DNA of 64,000 bases from Hofstenia miamia (Eukaryota; Xenacoelomorpha; Acoela; Hofsteniidae). The stretch lies in assembly GCA_900660155.1 (NCBI GenBank), contig CABFPE010000183.1, positions 608,748-672,747 on the forward strand, in the 5' to 3' direction. The notes below the pieces were generated by a model. It was not told the origin of the DNA, ran no database searches, and saw nothing but the letters and a program-made list of their open reading frames with translations. Below are positions 59,925 to 64,000 of this stretch, piece after piece. A program made the position numbers and the translations under genes. Each line of letters starts with the position of its first letter. Within the stretch, counting starts at the first letter, position 1.

Positions 59925-62900
59925 CACATACTTAGTCTTAGAAAGTTGCGCTAGATTTTACTCGTATCAAACTAAGGGAAGTTTTTAGGAGAACACTATA
60001 TAAAATAGTGCATCTTCTATGCTAACATTTATAAAAATATATTTTTATACATTGATTATTTGTGGAGTACCTCAGAAATCATTACACTTTTTCCAACATA
60101 CGATTACATTTTGTATAACTTGCAAATACATAGTAGTTTTATAAGAATTTTTGGAAAGAAAATTTAACTGCTTTCGTTCAAAATTGGTCATGGAACTTAC
60201 AAAAGAACCATTGATATATAAAAGATCTAATGAAAAACAATGCAATTTAAAATTTAGGTTGTATGCAGTTTGCAAACGAAATATTGAAATGGAATATCTT
60301 AGATTATATTATATAAGCTGTTGTAATGGCCATTTTACAGAACGGAAGTACAATTTTGATATTTAAAAGCATTACAAAATAGATTTTCATTTACAAAAGA
60401 ATTAACTTTGTTTTTAATAGAAGCAATGCATTTAAGATTTCTATTGTAGATTTACGCCACTTTAATAAACTTATCTTTAAATATAGTTTTCGCAAATGTC
60501 AAATTCCAACTAATCTAATAAAATTCCAAAGCAAATTTAAACGTGGAAGGGTCTATAAGATTTCATTTTCCTATTTCAAATAGTGATGAGTTGAGAGCAG
60601 GTGGTGGCATGAACCCCCTTTCATAGTGAATTGATAGAATATATTACTTTTTTTATCACTTCACAATGCCAAGTTTCTTAGATATAAATGTATACATTTT
60701 ATGTCAAGAAATCTAAAATACGCTTATTATTGATTACGATTTGTAAAATGTATTGGAACACATTTCTAGTGTATGAATTGCACAGATACATTTTTCAATT
60801 TTAATGTATGTTGTAAATACAATGTATATATTATTTTTTCCCTCACGCTAATACCACTCTCAGTTCTGGCAATTCACCAGTACTCAGGACTCTAGATGTT
60901 CCTAACAGCGCTGGCTTATGTTATACAGCCCCTGCCTACTTTGGAACTAGTAGCTCCCCAAAGTATGTCTTATGCTTCTTACTTACTGCGCCTAGTGCTC
61001 AAACTACTATTGGGGTTGTTTCAGTCTTCTTTATCTTCCACCTTCCACAATCTCTCAGTACTTGTTTATCTTATCATTCTACTTACTTTATACATTCCTG
61101 CTCATGTCATTTATTTCCTGCTTCTAATCCATGGTGCCCACTCAAGCACCAATGTACAATGCGTTCCACCTGGTCATGCTCGAAATTATGGTCATTCTGC
61201 GCCAATTTCTCACACCCTGCTATTAAATGATCTACTGTTTTCAACTCTTTCCTACATAGTCTGAATTTGTGGTTATCTCAACTCTTCTGTTTTTGTGCTT
61301 CTTCATCCAATTGGGATTGACTGTTTCCTCGTGTGCTGCCATTATTAGTGCTTGTATTTCTCACTTCAGTCTTGCTTTCCTTAACCACTTATTTCTCTTT
61401 TCTGTCGTAATTTTCTGTATTCTAGTATTATTCATGCATTATTTTTTGCCTATATCTTGTCAGTCGCTCTGCTTCTACTTGTTTTGATATGATATATTTC
61501 CTTAACTCCACACTGACCTCCAATAGTGATCACTTAGGTTGCTTTATTGCGCATTCATTTAGCCTTGGTGCTTGTGTCTATGGCTTCCTCCAAACTTAGC
61601 AGTCCTTTCCTTTCTTTGTGCCTTAACATTTACAGTCTATTAACTTCATGGTCTCTCTGTCTAGCTCATTTAGGCCATTCTTATTCCACCTAACTGTTCC
61701 TGCCGATTTTCGCAACACTTGAATAGCCCATGTATTTATTGACTTTATGCTGTTCAGCCTATTTCATTTTGAGCTCTGCATTGCATTTCCACATGATCTG
61801 TTAGTCTTTCTCATAAATTAAATATTTGATTTGAAAATCAGTGTATCAGAAATTAAATGTTTCTTATGACTGATTCACTGAGATGTAAATATTGATTTCA
61901 AAATAGTTCAGTGTCAGATAATAACCAACCCTATAATACAATGTTTTTAATCACAAGAGATTAAAGCAGATTCTCACACTTTACTTCAGATTTTTAAATA
62001 CTAGGAAAATATAATCTTTTATTTTTTCATTTAAATGATTAAATTTCTTTAAAAAAATTTTGTCAATATATTTTTCAAGAAGAACGAGTTGTTAAAATAT
62101 CATACTTGCAAAAAACAATATTTGTCTCAGGGACGGATCTACGAATTTTCAAACGGTTGGGCGGTTTAATGTAAATTTCAGTTTAAAGTAGATTGCTTAA
62201 ATAACAGTGTAGTACTAAATTATAAAATGAGTTGATTAACAGCAGTATTTATAATTCATGAGCCACCTTTTCATTTTTAGATTGGATTCAACACTGGCAA
62301 TAAACACATAAGCACATAATTTTAAAATTATTACTTGCGCATCCCTTTATCGCAGCCAAAGGGGAGGGTGGCCGCAACCCCCTGTTTGCCCCACCTTTAC
62401 AAAATTTCTCGTGGTGTCCTTGGATAGCGGTATGCAAAATTTGAACAGTACGTCCTCTAACATTAGATGTATTTATGGCGAGAATAATTTGTATGGAAAT
62501 AGATGTGTTTAATGATGTATTTTACGTTTTTGGTAAAATATTGTTTTAGCTTTTTACTTCTCTGTACTTATTCAACAAAGGCTGAATTACGCGAGATGGC
62601 ATTAGACACACTTTCTAATATTGTTTCTTATGTAAGTTTTAAAGTTAATGTTTGATACTTTTATTTCACTTTAAAAGCATTTAATTATCTGTCTTCATTC
62701 AAACAATTGTTTAAGATTTCACATCGTACATATTAATGCTGTTCTATCAATCGATTTTAATATGGCAACTGTGATTTTGTTCAATTTTTAATTGCTTTTT
62801 AAGTTTGTAATTTTAATTTATGCTAATGAAATTTTACTATTAGCGAAATTGTTAAGATGATTTCATATTCCAATGAATTCTTAAAAGATAATTATTACGG

Positions 62901-63251
62901 TTTCTTAGTTAGCATTCAATTTTATGTTGAATTACAATCCTTGTCGTTGATGAAGTTTTTGTATCTCAGATATAGTATTATCATTGATTTCATCCAAATA
63001 ATTTGTTATAAATTAGTTTTCAATACAGGGCACTTAATTGTGTTTCTACACAATTTAATCTTAGGTAGTGCACCTACATAGTCAAATTATGAATTATAGA
63101 TTTTACACTTTGTTTTGTTTATCGTTGAAAAGTACCGCGTACTAATTTTAGATGAAAGTCGAGAACGTTCTCACATGTAACCGATCTCCCTGGTTGTTAA
63201 AAGCAGTTTTTGACTGCATCATGTCTTCTGATCGATCATTGAAATTGAAAG
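47422..63251 (+). CDS. ARID2: ARID2 (BAF200/Bap170), 5' part, 9 exons visible, continues past the window
   Basis: Exons 47422-47555, 47625-47718, 47762-47859, 47900-48051, 48093-48320, 50207-50341, 53443-53572 (duplicate 52847-52976), 62550-62631 and 63152-63251 all join in phase with GT/AG borders, giving about 384 codons. Residues about 33-119 form the ARID DNA-binding domain (FIKELCMFHSSNRTPI, KGGWQKVSDDDAWADV, YTRYLAKYEKVNNF). Residues 179-205 ([20 protein letters not shown]) match human ARID2 [20 protein letters not shown] closely. Later exons encode the armadillo-like region. ARID2 is the DNA-contacting subunit specific to PBAF remodelers in the nucleus. The RFX-type and zinc-finger parts would lie beyond the window. 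The first four introns are 40-69 bp; the next are 1.9, 3.1 (inflated by the duplicate), 9.0 and 0.5 kb. Confidence 0.93.
48843..49159. repeat. Assembly duplicate, copy 1 (317 bp)
   Basis: Identical by eye to 49212-49528. The copies lie on either side of the N joint at 49211 inside ARID2 intron 5, the usual sign of unmerged contig ends. Confidence 0.9.
49212..49528. repeat. Assembly duplicate, copy 2 (317 bp)
   Basis: Same as 48843-49159, starting right after the N at 49211 and then continuing into unique intron sequence. Confidence 0.9.
50207..50341 (+). CDS. ARID2: ARID2 exon 6
   Basis: The acceptor ATACTTTTAG precedes it, and it joins exon 5 and exon 7 in phase 1. It encodes EHFFFTLYESCWKNNSPKNF then QGFWFSVVTNKEMLDICYSL. 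The pattern F-x-x-x-x-x-x-x-WK-x-x-x-x-x-x-F-x-x-FW-x-x-(I/V)V-x-(N/D)-x-E aligns with human ARID2 [20 protein letters not shown] and its continuation. The donor GTTATT is non-consensus after GT. Confidence 0.82.
51235..51496. mobile_element. GC-rich MITE-like element (262 bp)
   Basis: Ends AGATGGACGCGGAT and ATCCCGTCCATCT are inverted repeats with a mismatch or indel. The interior is rich in CCGCACC/GCGGAT words (CCGCATTGCACCGCACCC), unlike the AT-rich intron. No clear target duplication was found, so the superfamily is unassigned; a hAT relative is plausible. Confidence 0.5.
51776..52049. mobile_element. MITE-like element with GCTCGGCGGT ends (274 bp)
   Basis: Left end GGTAATGCTCGGCGGT and right end ACCGCCGAGCACTACC are inverted repeats matching at 15 of 16 positions. 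Inner right sequence CGGTATTCTATACCG is itself palindromic. It has no coding sequence. A hAT-type origin is suggested by the end sequence, but no 8-bp duplication is visible. Confidence 0.6.
52599..52978. repeat. Assembly duplicate containing ARID2 exon 7, copy 1
   Basis: Identical by eye to 53195-53574. It ends at the N at 52979, which falls in the splice donor. Contains exon copy 52847-52976. Confidence 0.92.
52847..52976 (+). CDS. ARID2: ARID2 exon 7, duplicate copy (assembly artefact)
   Basis: This has the same 130 bases as 53443-53572: DDNGYHSFYKSEYARVLQLL, TLIRNVSFDAFNREILADHF. Its donor is interrupted by an N. It should be counted once in the gene. Confidence 0.85.
52981..53193 (+). 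mobile_element. Short LINE-like contig between two N joints
   Basis: The 213-bp piece sits between single Ns at 52979 and 53194 and interrupts the duplicated exon block. Its plus frames read NKMDPSG, then GLDDLPAKFIYEFKSLYLKC, similar to the LINE segment G-x-DGLPAKF-x-x-E. It probably belongs elsewhere and was misplaced, or represents a gap-filling repeat. Confidence 0.4.
53195..53574. repeat. Assembly duplicate containing ARID2 exon 7, copy 2
   Basis: Same as 52599-52978. This copy continues into unique intron sequence with an intact splice donor. Confidence 0.92.
53443..53572 (+). CDS. ARID2: ARID2 exon 7
   Basis: The acceptor AATATTTTAG ends at 53442 and the consensus donor GTAAGT begins at 53573. 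It encodes VLQLLTLIRNVSFDAFNREI then LADHFHCF, matching human ARID2 [20 protein letters not shown] in the armadillo-like region. It leaves two bases that pair with exon 8. Confidence 0.92.
55980..56379. mobile_element. hAT-type MITE with GGGTC-rich interior (400 bp)
   Basis: Ends CAGGGTGGAAAACGAGT and ACTC(G)TTTCCCACCCTG-type sequence at 56363-56379 are inverted repeats with few mismatches. The flanking 8 bases are ATTTTAAT and ATTAAAAT, similar but not identical. CAGGGTGGGAAACG is a usual hAT-style end. The interior contains GAGTCGGGTCGGGTCGGGCA, unlike the AT-rich intron. No coding sequence. Confidence 0.65.
56572..58325 (-). mobile_element. hAT transposon relic, about 1.75 kb, transposase on minus strand
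   Basis: Ends TAGGGCAACCAGAATATGAC and the reverse complement of TCATATAGTC...GGTTGCTCTA are imperfect inverted repeats. Minus frames from 57923 down to 57012 give, in order, KPLYKLRHTTLQELLKGIGQ, VDETYLDGKRFANILVGDIE-like text, VVHLIHNCAMRLRSHYSNVD and TVLTRWASRIQAALFHSKHF. This is the hAT/DUF659 transposase pattern (ANKPL...VDET...HV-x-HALH...VITRW). The C-terminal hATC dimerisation region is missing, and several frame changes and stops are present. No clean 8-bp target duplication was identified. Confidence 0.85.
57012..57960 (-). pseudogene. hAT (DUF659-type) transposase pseudogene
   Basis: This is the coding remnant of the element at 56572-58325, read right to left. It includes DIEVPEKTYLISCKFMENNV, VILVSDAASYMT and SALKAATVKNRTRQQSFKE. 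In this family the aspartate of V-D-E-T and the D of S/T-D-A-A are catalytic or conserved positions, and both are visible. It is split over at least three frames, so it is not functional. Confidence 0.82.
59435..59534. other. Assembly gap (100 N)
   Basis: A run of exactly 100 N flanked by (TA)n on both sides, a placeholder for a gap of unknown size. Frames across it are artefacts. Confidence 0.99.
59816..59987. repeat. Perfect 66-bp inverted repeat around an (AT)n core
   Basis: The left arm at 59816-59881 starts TAAAAACTTCCCTTAGTTTG. The right arm at 59922-59987 is its exact reverse complement, separated by about 40 bases of (TA)n. A single N at 59815 abuts the left arm. It could be a genuine foldback or an assembly join in which the same contig end was placed in both orientations. 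Confidence 0.85.
60880..61770 (-). mobile_element. LINE C-terminal fragment on minus strand
   Basis: Read on the minus strand from 61740: NTWAIQVLRKSAGTVRWNKN and GLNELDRETMKL, then further on FRLCRKELKTVDHLIAGCEK and LAQNDHNFEHDQVERIVHWC. This matches the family pattern NTWAV-x-L-x-RY-x-AG-x-x-x-WNK-x-ELDELDRKTRK...CR-x-C-x-x-x-x-ET-x-DHI-x-x-xC-x-LAQ-x-x-Y-x-x-RHD-x-V-x-x-x-VHW, found after the RT domain in a widespread non-LTR retrotransposon group. Several frame changes are present. The long plus-strand frames (60896-61264, 61269-61487) are shadows. It lies antisense to ARID2. Confidence 0.78.
62550..62631 (+). CDS. ARID2: ARID2 exon 8
   Basis: The acceptor ATTGTTTTAG ends at 62549 and the donor GTAAGT begins at 62632. 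With two bases from exon 7 it reads FLLLCTYSTKAELREMALDT then LSNIVSY, matching human [20 protein letters not shown] and LGNIAAE. It ends in phase 0. Confidence 0.9.
63152..63251 (+). CDS. ARID2: ARID2 exon 9
   Basis: The acceptor ACTAATTTTAG ends at 63151 and the donor GTAAGT follows 63251. It encodes LLKAVFDCIMSSDRSLKLKG, matching human [20 protein letters not shown]. The ATG at its start is internal, not a translation start. The next exon (human MEILGNLCKAE) was not found before the window ends. Confidence 0.9.
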
Positions 63252-64000
63252 GTAAGTTTTATAAACTGTGTCACATTTTGTTTAAAAATAAAATGTTTTT
63301 TTTCGAAACTAACACAATAACTGCAGATCTACAATAATATTTACGTTTTACCATCACTTGATTAACAGAATTGATTTTATGCTCCAATAATATAATAAAT
63401 GTCTACATCAATATTTCCTGAACTTCCAAGTACATGATAAAAAAATTGACAATAATACATGAATGTTTCACTTTAAATTTTTTTGCTACCTTTAGCAAGG
63501 ACAACTAGAATAACAATACATTAAAAATATGGTGTACAAATAATTTCATATTTTTAATTTTCTATCATTCGGAACACTGAAAATCATTCCTTACCGATAT
63601 ATAGTTTCAAAAACACATTTTCAAGGTCTTCTCAGCTATTAAAAAATATGCAGTTATAAAGAATGACTTAAATTGTTTTGCAACCCATTATTTTCAGCTA
63701 TACTACGTTAAAGCACTTTATTTTCAGAAAAATTAGTCTTTTTTTACAGTCATCACTAGGAAAATTGAAATATATTTGTGTGTGGTGTTTTACTGAGAAC
63801 AGGAAACTTGCCATATTTTTCAAAATAAATTCAGGGCTAAATTTTACTATTTAAGCAACAGAATATCTGCAGAAATATACAAATGCAAAGAACTATAGTT
63901 GACTTGGAAGTGGACAGACTAAGGGAAGTTCTGGATCTATGTTTAGTTGTGCTAATGGGAACTCCTGTCCACTGAGACTTCACAAATGCAGTTAGAGCAG
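63252..64000 (+). other. ARID2 intron 9, incomplete
   Basis: AT-rich intron sequence to the window edge; no further exon was recognised. Confidence 0.55.

Larger units (their letters stand above)
53575..62549 (+). other. ARID2 intron 7 (9 kb) filled with transposons
   Basis: It holds a hAT-type MITE (55980-56379), a larger hAT element (56572-58325), an assembly gap (59435-59534), a perfect inverted repeat (59816-59987) and a LINE fragment on the opposite strand (60880-61770). A direct repeat containing ACGCAGTACTGGA occurs near 54765 and 55025. Other parts are AT-rich without features. Confidence 0.75.

Noticed and set aside
60896-61487. Two hydrophobic plus-strand frames resembling a membrane protein
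   Set aside because: The minus strand matches a LINE C-terminal region; the Leu/Ser-rich plus frames are its complement.
62130-62400. Possible hAT MITE starting CAGGGACGGATCTACG
   Set aside because: No matching inverted end or target duplication could be found downstream.
1-64000. tRNA genes, CRISPR arrays, operons, origins
   Set aside because: No tRNA B-box with a cloverleaf and no regular spaced repeats were seen; the DNA is clearly eukaryotic with introns.

Overview
This is AT-rich animal nuclear DNA with spliceosomal introns, abundant (AT)n tracts and a dense population of old transposons. No bacterial, plasmid or CRISPR features are present. The lineage cannot be fixed from the sequence. 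The first four ARID2 introns are only 40-69 bp and the later ones run to several kb. Flatworms and some tunicates are known for such a mix, but neither is proven here.

Only two host genes can be supported, both on the + strand. (1) An SLC18B1-like major-facilitator transporter has three exons (18419-18526, 23237-23672, 25871-26631) that join in phase into about 434 residues. (2) The 5' part of ARID2 (BAF200/Bap170, a subunit of the PBAF-type SWI/SNF chromatin remodeler) starts at 47422 and runs off the right edge. Nine exons are visible to 63251, covering the ARID domain and the start of the armadillo-like region. One ARID2 exon appears twice because of an assembly overlap, not a real exon duplication.

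Most of the rest is transposon-derived. PiggyBac-type elements (TTAA target sites) are recognised at 366-594, 16840-17040, 23786-24473, 38067-39973, 40571-41217 and 43212-43800. hAT-type elements lie at 17461-17600, 23821-24269 (inserted inside a piggyBac MITE), 42330-42760, 55980-56379 and 56572-58325. There is a mariner remnant at 16169-16720, a Harbinger-like MITE at 3642-5161, and two copies of a CGACGTCGAT-rich MITE at 11954 and 12996. LINE remnants lie at 12500-14600, 29498-30250, 43970-44501 and 60880-61770. A retroelement fossil of uncertain class is at 28290-28948, and possible Penelope-like traces are at 8700 and 26732.

Assembly quality matters here. Besides the two long gaps (4320-5022 and 59435-59534), single-N joints at 7810, 32332, 49211, 52979 and 53194 are flanked by exact duplicates of about 300-1281 bp, the signature of unmerged contig ends. 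The joint at 12494 falls in a repeated MITE, and the joint at 59815 abuts a perfect inverted repeat. No new multi-gene system was found. The most interesting items are the nested MITE pair in the transporter intron, paired palindromes placed just inside piggyBac ends, and the MITE with an apparent 6-bp target duplication.
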